Below are positions 1-7,679 of a stretch of DNA of 33,799 nucleotides, piece by piece; the stretch's first letter is position 1, and every line of letters begins with the position of its first letter. A model generated the notes under the pieces. It was not told where the DNA came from and did no database searches. It saw nothing but the letters and a program-made list of their open reading frames with translations. Both the position numbers and the translations under genes were made by a program. Source of the stretch: Anaerolineaceae bacterium (lineage in GTDB: Bacteria; Chloroflexota; Anaerolineae; JAAYZQ01). The DNA lies in the NCBI GenBank assembly GCA_012514775.1, contig JAAYZQ010000261.1:1-33799 (forward strand), given 5' to 3'.

Positions 1-1265
1 GTGCCCGGCTCGTAGACGGGTGCCTCCTGGAACCACTGGGCCTGCAGGTTGCCGGAAGACGTCACCACGATGGCATCCCGATCGAGAAAGCCGCGCACCT
101 CGGCAATGAGCCGGGAGATGGTCACCGGCACGTGGTCGGAAGTGGCCTGCTCACGCACGGCCGACAGCCACGCCTCCCGCTCCTGCTGCACCTCCCGGAA
201 ATAGGCCGACGCGGCATAGTCCTTCGGGGGGTGGTGCTCTCGCAGCCAGGTCAGCATCGCCTCCAGTGTCGCCCCTGCGTCCGCGGCGATGCCCACCGCC
301 GCCGGATAGTTCTTGCCGATCTCGGTCGGGTCGATGTCGACGTGGATCAGCCGCGTCGGGGGGATGGCGAAACTGGCGCCTGCCCGATACGACGACGCCG
401 TCTCGTCGGCAAAACGGGCGCCGACAGCCAGCAGGACGTCGGCCCTCGCCGCCAGGCGGTTGCCGCACGTGGTGCCTTTCGAGCCGGCGTGCATGGCCGA
501 CAGGGGGTGATCCTCGGGAAAGGCCCCCTTGCCCATCATCGTCGTGATGACCGCGGCGCCGGTGTACTCGGCCACGGCCCGCAGCCCGGTCCAGGCCCGG
601 CCGCTGATGACCCCACCGCCGGCCAGGATCACCGGCCGCTCCGCGCCGTAGAGCATCGTCGCCGCGCGGGCCGCCAGGTCCTGGTCGGGCAAGCATCGTC
701 CGGCAGCCCGATACTCGACAGGCTCGAGGAGTTCCACCTCGGCCGCGTCGCATTGCACGTCCATGGGCAGATCCACGGCCACGGGGCCCCGCCGGCCGGT
801 CAGCATCTCGGCAAACGCCCGGCGCAGGATGCGCGGCAAGCGGTCGACCCGATCCGCCCGCCAGGTACGCTTGGCGATGGGAGCCAGGACGGCAAGGGAG
901 TTGGCGTCGGCGGCCCGCTCGATCTCTTGCAGAACACCCCGGCCGGCCATGTGGGTGTGGCTGTTGCCTGTCAGAACCAGCACCGGGATCGAGTCGACGT
1001 AGCAACTGGCCACGCCAATGACCGTGTTCATCGCCCCGGGCCCGATGGAGGTAAAGACGGCCAGGGGCACCCCCGCCACCCGGTAGTAGGCATCGGCCAG
1101 GTGCACGGCCGCCTGTTCGTGCCGCACCTGGATGGCGTGGACGCGGTCCTCGCCGATGAGCGCATCAGACAGACCCAGGGTCCCGTGACCCGGGATGCCA
1201 ACCAGGTAAGGGACGCCCTCCCGCACGAGGGTCTCGACGACGATCTGGCCTCCGGTTAGCTTCAT
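1..1265 (-). CDS. ThDP-dependent acetolactate synthase-like enzyme (partial, C-terminus outside the window)
   Basis: The frame is open from an ATG at 1265 through the left edge, giving about 421 residues of a family that is usually 550-600 long. The N-terminal ThDP (PYR) domain is complete: it starts MKLTGGQIVVETLVREGV, the catalytic glutamate is E50 in VRHEQAA, and SIGPGAMNT follows around residue 73. A central TPP_enzyme_M domain follows, with PVILAGGGVISG and a DIDPTEIGKN segment. The C-terminal PP domain with the metal-binding GDG motif lies mostly outside the window. The GHGT, SIGPGA.N and VLQEIE segments resemble the inositol-pathway enzyme IolD as much as true acetolactate synthase, so the substrate is open. 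Its ATG overlaps the stop of the upstream sugar symporter by 4 bp (ATGA), and GAGGTG sits 5 nt before the start. Coupling to a sugar transporter argues for a catabolic rather than a branched-chain amino acid role (inference). Confidence 0.9.
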   Translation of the reverse strand, partial: MKLTGGQIVVETLVREGVPYLVGIPGHGTLGLSDALIGEDRVHAIQVRHEQAAVHLADAYYRVAGVPLAVFTSIGPGAMNTVIGVASCYVDSIPVLVLTGNSHTHMAGRGVLQEIERAADANSLAVLAPIAKRTWRADRVDRLPRILRRAFAEMLTGRRGPVAVDLPMDVQCDAAEVELLEPVEYRAAGRCLPDQDLAARAATMLYGAERPVILAGGGVISGRAWTGLRAVAEYTGAAVITTMMGKGAFPEDHPLSAMHAGSKGTTCGNRLAARADVLLAVGARFADETASSYRAGASFAIPPTRLIHVDIDPTEIGKNYPAAVGIAADAGATLEAMLTWLREHHPPKDYAASAYFREVQQEREAWLSAVREQATSDHVPVTISRLIAEVRGFLDRDAIVVTSSGNLQAQWFQEAPVYEPG

Positions 1266-2617
1266 GGCTGCACCTCGGTTTCTCTCGCCGCCAACTGGCT
1301 CCGGATCCCGGCGTGCGCCTGCCGGGTGATGGGATACCAGATGAGCAGCGGCAAAGCGATGACGAAAAAGATCAGCGGCACCGGCCCAAAAAAGAGGCGA
1401 ATGCCGAGCAATGTCTCGGCGCTCTGCTCGACGTTGGGCACGTAACGATACAATTGCAGGATCCAGCCGGACGCAGCGATACCCAGCGCCTCCGACAGTT
1501 TCGTGGCCAGGCCCCACACGCCGTAGTACATTCCCCCACGATACTCGCCCGTCGCCAGCCGGTCGTATTCGACCACGTCGGGGACCATCGCCCACGGAAA
1601 GACCCAATTGGCGGAAAACCCGATGCCGGCGACGACGGCAATCACGTACACCCACGGCGTGGGCTCGTGGGGCAGGAAGAAGGTCAGGGCGACGGCCAGG
1701 CCGCCGATGGCCAGGCCCAGGGCATAGGCCGGCCCCTTGTTCCACCGCTCGGAGAGCATCTTCCACGGAAAAAGGAACAGGGCGACGAACAGCAGCAGCA
1801 TAAACATGACCACGGGCACCTGGTCCTTCATCCCGAGTTGATAGGTGAGAAAGTAGGCCAGCAGGGTCTTGACCAGGGCAAATGCCATGTTGGCCACCAG
1901 GTAGGCGGCGAGCAGCCGGAGGAACGGCCGGTTTTTCAGCGCATCCAGCAGGGATCGCAGCGGTTGCGCCTCGGACCTGCTCTCCGCGACCTTTTTCCGC
2001 TCCCGCAGGCCGGCGGCGGCGATCCAGAGAGCAACGGCCGCCAGGATCCCGTAAAAGACCCCGACCATGCCATAGCCCGTGGCCTTGGTGGCAAACAGCC
2101 CGACGAGGATCGGTGTGACCGCCGCGCCGACCATGTAGCCCGGCACGCCCAGGACCATGCGGTAGGCCGTGATGCTGGCCCGCTCGTCATAGTCGTCGGT
2201 CAGCTCGGCGGTCAGCGCATAGTACGGCACGTTGGTCGCGGTCCACACGGTGTCAAAGAGCAGGAATGTCCCCGCAATCCAGGCAAAGGTCCCCACGTCC
2301 GAGAGCCCGCCCGGTACCCGCCACAGCAGCATGATGGCCACCGCCAGGGGCAGCGCGCCAAAGATCATCCACACCCGCCTCTTGCCGAACCGCGATCGGG
2401 TGCGGTCCGACAGCCAGCCGCACAGGGGGTCGTTCACGGCGTCCCACACCTTGCCGATCAACAGGGCGCTGGAGGCCAATGCCGGCGCGATCAGCGCGCC
2501 GTCGGTGTAGAAAATCAGGAGAAAGAACTGGATGGCCGAGTTGACGACGGCGTTGCCCACGTCGCCCACCCCGTAGAGGAGCTTTGTCGTCTTTGGCAGC
2601 CTTTGGTTCGCGACCAT
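1262..2617 (-). CDS. GPH-family sugar:cation symporter (MFS_2)
   Basis: The protein has 451 residues and about 12 hydrophobic segments. It is an inner-membrane secondary transporter of the glycoside-pentoside-hexuronide family (melibiose/xyloside-permease type). The diagnostic N-terminal block is present: FFLLIFYTDGA, then GKVWDAVNDPLCGWLSDRTRSRFGKRRVW, the conserved TM2-TM3 loop with acidic residues on the cation path. The start ATG at 2617 is preceded by AAAGGAG with a 9-nt gap. It is the first gene of a two-gene operon and overlaps the ThDP enzyme by 4 bp, so the imported substrate is probably used by or upstream of that enzyme. The substrate (glycoside, pentose, hexuronate or cyclitol) cannot be told from sequence. 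Confidence 0.93.
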   Translation of the reverse strand: MVANQRLPKTTKLLYGVGDVGNAVVNSAIQFFLLIFYTDGALIAPALASSALLIGKVWDAVNDPLCGWLSDRTRSRFGKRRVWMIFGALPLAVAIMLLWRVPGGLSDVGTFAWIAGTFLLFDTVWTATNVPYYALTAELTDDYDERASITAYRMVLGVPGYMVGAAVTPILVGLFATKATGYGMVGVFYGILAAVALWIAAAGLRERKKVAESRSEAQPLRSLLDALKNRPFLRLLAAYLVANMAFALVKTLLAYFLTYQLGMKDQVPVVMFMLLLFVALFLFPWKMLSERWNKGPAYALGLAIGGLAVALTFFLPHEPTPWVYVIAVVAGIGFSANWVFPWAMVPDVVEYDRLATGEYRGGMYYGVWGLATKLSEALGIAASGWILQLYRYVPNVEQSAETLLGIRLFFGPVPLIFFVIALPLLIWYPITRQAHAGIRSQLAARETEVQP

Positions 2618-2932
2618 ACTTTCGCACTCCTTTGTGGCGATTCAAAGAGCGATCTTCCGGGCCGTCCCCTGTGGCCGATTGTACCACGTTTGCTCATTGG
2701 TTACAACTGCAATGGAGACGATTTCGGGCTTTCCGCCGGGCCGGGTCCCGGCTCCTCGTGCTTGCCGCTCCACCCTTGCTTCTTGCACGCTGCGAGTCAC
2801 ATGTGCCATAAACAACACAACATCATAACACTCACGGTCGGAAAGGTGCTGGCGGAGCTCCTCGCCGGGCACCGAAAATCGCGGGATCGTGAACCAAGAG
2901 CCCGCTGCCTGCGTTGTCTTTATGGAGGCCAG
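2618..2932. other. Divergent intergenic region (315 bases)
   Basis: This region lies between the minus-strand symporter and the plus-strand ABC permease genes. It holds the symporter promoter (2678-2706). On the plus strand only a weak candidate is visible: TTGCAC at 2783-2788 and CATAAA at 2807-2812 with an 18-nt spacer, leaving a leader of roughly 110 nt to the ATG at 2933. No small gene with a convincing ribosome-binding site is seen. The open frame that runs into the permease from 1313 is antisense to the symporter and is not coding. Confidence 0.5.
2678..2706 (-). promoter_or_regulatory. sigma70 promoter for the symporter / ThDP-enzyme operon
   Basis: Reading the minus strand, TTGTAA (2706-2701) and TACAAT (2683-2678) are separated by 17 nt. 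The start would fall near 2671, about 55 nt before the ATG at 2617. The -10 matches 5 of 6 and the -35 matches 4 of 6 consensus positions. Confidence 0.6.
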
Positions 2933-3979
2933 ATGCTAAAATACGTTGTACGCAGGCTGTTGATCCTGCCCGTGGTCCTGTTCGTCGTCACCCTGGTGTT
3001 GTTCGTCCTGTTCCTCCAGGTGCCCGCCGAGCAGCGGGTGCGCGTCTATCTGCCCTCGAGTCGCCCGAACTTGTCGGGCGAACCAAGTGAAGCGCTGATC
3101 CAGGCCACCATCGAGCGCTATGGCTTGAACGAGCCCCTGTCGGTGCAATACCGGAAGTGGGTCACGAGCCTCCTGGAAGGAGACTGGGGTTACTCTCCAA
3201 CGTGGAGGGAGCCCGTCCTGGAGGGCCTTCTACGGCGGGTTCCGGCAACGCTCGAGCTGGTATCGTTCGCCCTGGTGCCGGCCATCCTGCTGGCCGTGGT
3301 CCTGGGCAGGGTCGCCGCCCAGCGTAGGGGAGCCATGCCGGATCACCTCGTCCGCTCGGCAGCCTTCCTCGGATGGGCGTTCCCGCCATTCATCCTTGCG
3401 CTGGTGCTCCTCAACGTCGCGTATGCCCGGACCGGCTGGTTTCCGCCGGAGCGGATGAGCATCTGGGCCAGTCCCATCGTCAACGGCGACGAATTTCGAG
3501 CCTACACGGGGCTGCTCACGGTCGACGCCCTTCTCAACGGCCAGCCGCGCATCTCCTGGGACGCCATCCGCCACCTGGTGCTGCCGGCCACGTGCCTGGC
3601 CCTGGCGGAATGGGCGCTGCTGACCCGCGTCATGCGCGGTTCGCTGCTGGACGTTCAGCACCACGACTATATCACCACTGCAAGGGCCAAGGGTCTCTCC
3701 GAAACCCAGGTGGTCAGGCACCACGCCACGCGCAACGCCCTGCTGCCCTTGATCTCGACTGTCGGAGTGACGCCTCCCCTGCTAATTACCGGGGTGGCCG
3801 TGGTCGAAGTCGTGTTCCATTTCAACGGCGTGGGCCGTTGGGCTGTCGAGGGCTTTCTCAATACCGAGTTTCCCGTCACCGTAGGCTTTGCCCTGGCCAG
3901 TTGCGTTGTCACCATCCTCAGCAGCCTCCTGGCCGACATCCTGTACGCGGTCGTCGATCCGCGTGTCAGGCTATACTGA
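2933..3979 (+). CDS. ABC transporter permease, DppB/OppB type
   Basis: The protein has 348 residues. The start is set by ATG at 2933 with GGAGG at 2924-2928, although the open frame extends much further upstream. The N-terminus MLKYVVRRLLILPVVLFVVTLVLF is the first membrane helix typical of dipeptide/oligopeptide/nickel permeases. The periplasmic segment ends in the usual ERYGLNEPLSVQYRKW, and the BPD_transp_1 domain covers roughly residues 115-345. The cytoplasmic EAA loop reads DYITTARAKGLSETQVVRHHATRNALLP, the docking site for an ATPase. The partner DppC-type gene begins 14 nt downstream. No substrate-binding protein or ATPase lies in the window, so those partners must be encoded elsewhere or beyond these genes. 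Confidence 0.93.
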   Translation: MLKYVVRRLLILPVVLFVVTLVLFVLFLQVPAEQRVRVYLPSSRPNLSGEPSEALIQATIERYGLNEPLSVQYRKWVTSLLEGDWGYSPTWREPVLEGLLRRVPATLELVSFALVPAILLAVVLGRVAAQRRGAMPDHLVRSAAFLGWAFPPFILALVLLNVAYARTGWFPPERMSIWASPIVNGDEFRAYTGLLTVDALLNGQPRISWDAIRHLVLPATCLALAEWALLTRVMRGSLLDVQHHDYITTARAKGLSETQVVRHHATRNALLPLISTVGVTPPLLITGVAVVEVVFHFNGVGRWAVEGFLNTEFPVTVGFALASCVVTILSSLLADILYAVVDPRVRLY

Positions 3980-3993
3980 GCAAAGGGGTGGCC

Positions 3994-4926
3994 ATGTTGG
4001 ACATTGCAGTGTCAGGGAGAAGACCACGCCGGCTCCTACGGCCCTCGCTGCTGGCCGGTGTGCTCATCATCCTCGGCTTCCTGGTGGTGGCGATTGCCGC
4101 GCCGGTCATTGCTCCGAGGCAGGGCGAGAGAAATGAGGAATCCTACCGTGTCGCCAGCATGAGGCCGCTCCCACCCAGCCATGAGCATCCACTGGGTATG
4201 CTGCCAGGCGAAGTAGACATCCTGCAAGGCATAGTCTGGGGCACCAGGGGCGTATTCCGCGTCGGGCTGGTCGTGGTTGCGGCGCGCGCCCTCATGGGCA
4301 TCGCCATCGGCCTCGTCGCCGGCTACGCGGGCAGGTTCGTCGATGCCATTCTAATGCGCATCACGGATGGCTTTCTCGCTTTTCCCATGATAGCCGCGGC
4401 CATGGTCATGCTGGCCGTCCTGGGCTTCGGCTCCGATCCGATGGCGAGATTCCTGCCCGATTACATTCCCACCCGGCAAGAAGCGACGATCCAGGCAGCA
4501 CTCATCCTTTTCGGCTGGATGACCTATGCCCGGCTAATTCGCGGCAACGTCCTGGCCGAGCGCGAGAAGGATTATGTGACTTCGGCCCGCGCCAGCGGCA
4601 TCGGGCATGGGCGCCTGGTCTTTCGTCACCTGTTGCCCAACTCGACCCAGGGCCTGCTGGTGATGATGGCCTCCGACGTCGGCGCCGTGGTCGTTACGCT
4701 CCTGGCCTTTGTCTTTATCGGCCTCGTGTCCTTTAGCAGGGACAGGCTCGTCCAGGCCGATTGGGGGCAGATGCTCGTCGCCGGACGAGACTGGATTGTG
4801 AGCGGGCAGTCCTTTGCCTATTGGTACGCTTATCTCCCGCTGAGCCTCGTCATCGTCCTCTTTGCGGCCGGCTGGAACCTCATCGGGGATGGTCTGCGCG
4901 ACGCCTTCGACCCCAGGCTGCCCTGA
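3994..4926 (+). CDS. ABC transporter permease, DppC/OppC type
   Basis: The protein has 310 residues. The start ATG at 3994 follows GGGGTGG after the upstream stop, which fits a coupled permease pair. There is an N-terminal helix (LLAGVLIILGFLVVAIAAPVIAP), a periplasmic segment, and then the BPD_transp_1 domain with EAA loop DYVTSARASGIGHGRLVFRHLLPN around residues 195-220. It ends GWNLIGDGLRDAFDPRLP, the signature C-terminus of DppC/OppC proteins. The usual HPLGTD..GRD motif near residue 65 is changed to HPLGMLPGEVDI, so this pair is not a typical dipeptide transporter. It would form a heterodimeric channel with the preceding protein. The gene converges on the receiver-domain gene at 5064. 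Confidence 0.93.
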   Translation: MLDIAVSGRRPRRLLRPSLLAGVLIILGFLVVAIAAPVIAPRQGERNEESYRVASMRPLPPSHEHPLGMLPGEVDILQGIVWGTRGVFRVGLVVVAARALMGIAIGLVAGYAGRFVDAILMRITDGFLAFPMIAAAMVMLAVLGFGSDPMARFLPDYIPTRQEATIQAALILFGWMTYARLIRGNVLAEREKDYVTSARASGIGHGRLVFRHLLPNSTQGLLVMMASDVGAVVVTLLAFVFIGLVSFSRDRLVQADWGQMLVAGRDWIVSGQSFAYWYAYLPLSLVIVLFAAGWNLIGDGLRDAFDPRLP

Positions 4927-5008
4927 GGGCAAATCGCCCCTGCACTGCACGCAGGACGGCGAACACAGGACTGGTTCGTCGCGGAAAAGCCAGGCTGTAG
5001 GCATTGCG

Positions 5009-5033
5009 AGGCCAGGGGAACAGCCCCTGGCCT
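5009..5033. terminator. Stem-loop between convergent genes
   Basis: A perfect 10-bp GC-rich stem (AGGCCAGGGG / CCCCTGGCCT) has a 5-nt loop AACAG. It lies 82 bases after the permease stop and 30 bases before the end of the convergent receiver gene. Neither strand has a T-run after it, so it is a transcript-end or stabilising hairpin rather than a textbook intrinsic terminator. Confidence 0.4.
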
Positions 5034-5063
5034 GGGATCAAGTGTGCGGACCTGAGCGGCCGG

Positions 5064-5531
5064 TCAGGGCCTGATGTCCTCGAACGCGCGCTGGCGGGCC
5101 ATCTCGATGGGCAGGCCGGGCTCCTGTATCAGGCAGCGGACCAGGGCCTGGCGGCGGCTTTCACGGGCGTCGCTGTCGAGGGCAAAGGCAACCGCCTCCC
5201 GCAGTTCGGCCGCGGTGCAAGGCTTGGGAACAAAGTCGACGGCCCCCAGGTCCAGGGCCTGGCGCGCCCGCTCGGGAGCCCCTTGGGCGGTGATCACCAG
5301 GGAAGGCAGCGACAGGTTCGAGTTTCGAACCGACTGGAGAAAGGCCATGCCGTCCATGCCTTCCAATTGGAGATCGACAACGAGGAGATCGGGCGGCTCC
5401 TGCTCCACGTGGGTCAGGCCGCTCTCTGCATCCGGCAGATCCGTCACTTCGTAACCAGCTCGCCCCAGTACTTCTGCGATGAAGAATCGTACCAGCGCAT
5501 CGTCCTCGATTACCAATATCCTGGCTGCCAT
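5064..5531 (-). CDS. Stand-alone response regulator receiver (CheY-like)
   Basis: A single REC domain covers residues 5-122 (numbering from the upstream GTG at 5540), followed by about 35 residues of unassigned tail with no DNA-binding domain. Visible key residues are the acidic pocket in VIEDD (D13, D14), phospho-acceptor D56 in LLVVDLQLEGMDG, T84 in LVITAQG and K106 in FVPKPC. I prefer the ATG at 5531 (155 aa) over the GTG at 5540, because GAGGGG lies 8 nt before the ATG but abuts the GTG. No histidine kinase or output partner is encoded nearby, so it is an orphan regulator acting by protein-protein contact. It has its own promoter and is separated from the downstream genes by convergent transcription. 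Confidence 0.9.
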   Translation of the reverse strand: MAARILVIEDDALVRFFIAEVLGRAGYEVTDLPDAESGLTHVEQEPPDLLVVDLQLEGMDGMAFLQSVRNSNLSLPSLVITAQGAPERARQALDLGAVDFVPKPCTAAELREAVAFALDSDARESRRQALVRCLIQEPGLPIEMARQRAFEDIRP

Positions 5532-5566
5532 TTCGTCCACCCCTCGCTGTCTGATCGGACCGACTC

Positions 5567-5595
5567 ATTGTAACACATAGAACCGCACACTGCAA
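5567..5595 (-). promoter_or_regulatory. sigma70 promoter for the receiver-domain gene
   Basis: On the minus strand, TTGCAG (5595-5590) and TACAAT (5572-5567) are 17 nt apart, about 35 nt upstream of the ATG at 5531. The spacing is ideal and the -10 is strong. Confidence 0.65.
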
Positions 5596-5716
5596 GCCGG
5601 GGCTCCTTCCAGCCAGGGTTGCAGAGTCGGCTACTCCCCATCAAGGTCGCCTGGCATCGTCAGATGCCCGGGCTTGGGCGGTCCGGTTGGCCTGTTCCGG
5701 GCCTGGAGAAGGGTCG

Positions 5717-7555
5717 TTAGTTCAGGCTGTCCAGCAGAGAGCTTTTTTGCGTGCGCTGCCGGCTCCGCTGCTCGCGCAACGTCAGCCAGCGTGGCTCGTC
5801 CTCGAATTGGGCGTCGTTCAAGTGCCGGTAGAGCCCGTCGCGGGCCATGAGCTCCTCGTGGGTCCCCTTTTCCACGATACGCCCGTCTTCCAGGACGACG
5901 ATGGCATCGGCGCTGCGGATGGTGGACAGGCGGTGGGCAATAATGATCGTGGTGCGGCCCACCATCAGCCGCTCGAGGGCTTGCTGGATCAGCAGCTCGG
6001 TTTCCGTGTCCACCGACGAGGTAGCCTCGTCCAGGATCAGGATCGGCGCGTCTTTGAGCACCGCCCGGGCGATGGCCAGTCGCTGCCGCTGCCCGCCCGA
6101 GAGCTTGACGCCGCGCTCGCCAATGAGCGTGTCGTATCCCTGGGGCAACTGGACGATGAACTCGTGGGCGTTCGCCACCCGGGCAGCCTCGATCATCTCT
6201 TCTTCCGTGGCGTCGGGCCGCCCAAAGAGGATGTTCTCGCGGACCGTTCCGTGAAAGAGGAACACGTCCTGGAGCACAATACTGATCTGCCGGCGCAGGC
6301 TCGCCAGGGTCAGATCCCGAATGTCGACGCCGTCGAGGGTGATGCACCCCTGGCACACGTCGTAAAAGCGAGGGATGAGCATGGCCAGGGTCGTTTTGCC
6401 GACACCCGTGGGTCCCACCAGGGCGACGACAGAGCCGGGTGCCACGTCGAGGTCAATGTCCTCCAGCACCCTCTCGCCCTCCGAGTAGCGAAAGCACACG
6501 TCCTGCAGGGACAAGGCGCCCCGGGCCCGTCCGGTCAACTCGATGGCCCCCGGCCGGTCGGCCACGTCGGGTTCCTCCTGCAGCAACTCGGCCACCCGCT
6601 CGGCCCCGGCAAGGGCCTGCTGGACGCTCTCCCACACGCCGCTCAGGGCGCGCACGGGCTGGTAGAGCAACTCCAGGTAGAGAAAGTAGGCCACCAGGTC
6701 GGCGAGGGGCAGCGTCTGGTTGAGCACCAACTTCCCGCCAAAGTAGATGAGCACGATGGTGCCCAGGGCCGAGGCAAACTCGACAAACGGGTGAAACATG
6801 GCCATCAACCGCAGGGCGCGGAGGAGCGAATCGCGGTAACGGACGATGCGCCGCCAGATGTGCGAGGCCTCGGCGTCCTCCCGCGTAAAGGCCTTGATCT
6901 CGCGGATGCCCGACAGGTTGTCGTTGAGGGCCGCGTTCAGCTCTCCCAGCTCCACCTGGCGCTGGCGAAAGGCCGGCCGCACATAGTGGGCAAAGCCGCG
7001 CATGGCCAGCACGATGAGGGGAATGGGAATCAGGCTCAGCAGGGCCAGCTGCCAGCTCATGCTCACCAGCACGGCCATGACGCCGACCAGCATCAAGACG
7101 TTGACCAGCACGTCGGGGATGGCGTGGGCGATGAGCTGCTCGATGAGGTCCGAGTCGTTGACCATGCGCGACATCAACTGGCCGGTCTGCCGGTTCTCGT
7201 AGAACCGGAGCGACAGGCGCTGCAAGTGCCGATAGATCTCGGATCGAACGTCGGCCACGACGTTCCAGCCGGCCACGTGGGCCATGTAGCTGCGAACGAA
7301 CTGCAAGCCGGTGCGGGCCAGGTAAATGGCCAGCGCCATGAGCGCCAGCCGGGTAATGATGCCCATCGCTTCCGGCCCCGCCTCCGGGTCGGTCACGGTG
7401 GCAACCATGGTCCTGACCAGCCAGGGCGCCAGCAACTGGATGCCCACCAACAGGAGCATGCTGGCCACGGTCGCTGCCAGCGGCACCTTGTATTTCCGCG
7501 TATACTTGAACACAAACTCGAGGGACTTCACCGTCCTCTGCTGGCCTCCAATCAT
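5717..7555 (-). CDS. ABC exporter half-transporter (TMD-NBD fusion)
   Basis: The protein has 612 residues, the normal length for a MsbA/LmrA-type exporter that works as a dimer in the inner membrane. Six membrane helices span roughly residues 25-305, with the conserved RTGQLMSR-type intracellular segment (RQTGQLMSRMVNDSD). The ATPase domain follows: Walker A GPTGVGKTT (381-389), Q-loop Q429 in VLQDVFLFHGT, signature LSGGQRQRLAIARA (from 485), Walker B ILILDEATSSVD (D509, E510) and switch H541. All catalytic residues are intact. No partner half-transporter is adjacent, so a homodimer is likely. The ATG at 7555 has no upstream ribosome-binding site; a GTG at 7531 sits just after GGAGG and AGAGG, so the true start may be 8 codons later. 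Substrate (lipid, drug or peptide) is unknown. Confidence 0.95.
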   Translation of the reverse strand: MIGGQQRTVKSLEFVFKYTRKYKVPLAATVASMLLLVGIQLLAPWLVRTMVATVTDPEAGPEAMGIITRLALMALAIYLARTGLQFVRSYMAHVAGWNVVADVRSEIYRHLQRLSLRFYENRQTGQLMSRMVNDSDLIEQLIAHAIPDVLVNVLMLVGVMAVLVSMSWQLALLSLIPIPLIVLAMRGFAHYVRPAFRQRQVELGELNAALNDNLSGIREIKAFTREDAEASHIWRRIVRYRDSLLRALRLMAMFHPFVEFASALGTIVLIYFGGKLVLNQTLPLADLVAYFLYLELLYQPVRALSGVWESVQQALAGAERVAELLQEEPDVADRPGAIELTGRARGALSLQDVCFRYSEGERVLEDIDLDVAPGSVVALVGPTGVGKTTLAMLIPRFYDVCQGCITLDGVDIRDLTLASLRRQISIVLQDVFLFHGTVRENILFGRPDATEEEMIEAARVANAHEFIVQLPQGYDTLIGERGVKLSGGQRQRLAIARAVLKDAPILILDEATSSVDTETELLIQQALERLMVGRTTIIIAHRLSTIRSADAIVVLEDGRIVEKGTHEELMARDGLYRHLNDAQFEDEPRWLTLREQRSRQRTQKSSLLDSLN

Positions 7556-7623
7556 GAAATGCCCGCGGCAGGGATGGACTCCTGGCGCGTGCTCGCGCCC
7601 ATGACAAAAGAGGGCGCGGCTGA

Positions 7624-7651
7624 ATTATAGACAGGGTCCGGGCTTTGTCAA
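7624..7651 (-). promoter_or_regulatory. Consensus sigma70 promoter for the ABC exporter
   Basis: On the minus strand, TTGACA (7651-7646) and TATAAT (7629-7624) both match consensus perfectly, with a 16-nt spacer. The start would fall near 7617, about 60 nt before the coding region. It lies in the short gap after the CHAT gene. Confidence 0.8.
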
Positions 7652-7679
7652 GCCACGTGACGGGCAGGGCCGCCCACCC

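Noticed and set aside
1313..2932. Long plus-strand open frame running into the DppB-type permease, 540 codons upstream of the ATG at 2933
   Set aside because: It is antisense to the symporter and has GC-rich shadow composition. The permease begins at 2933 with its own GGAGG site and a normal first membrane helix.
5687..7630. Long plus-strand open frame opposite the ABC exporter
   Set aside because: The minus strand encodes a complete ABC exporter with all ATPase motifs. The opposite frame is Gly/His/Gln-rich and matches nothing.
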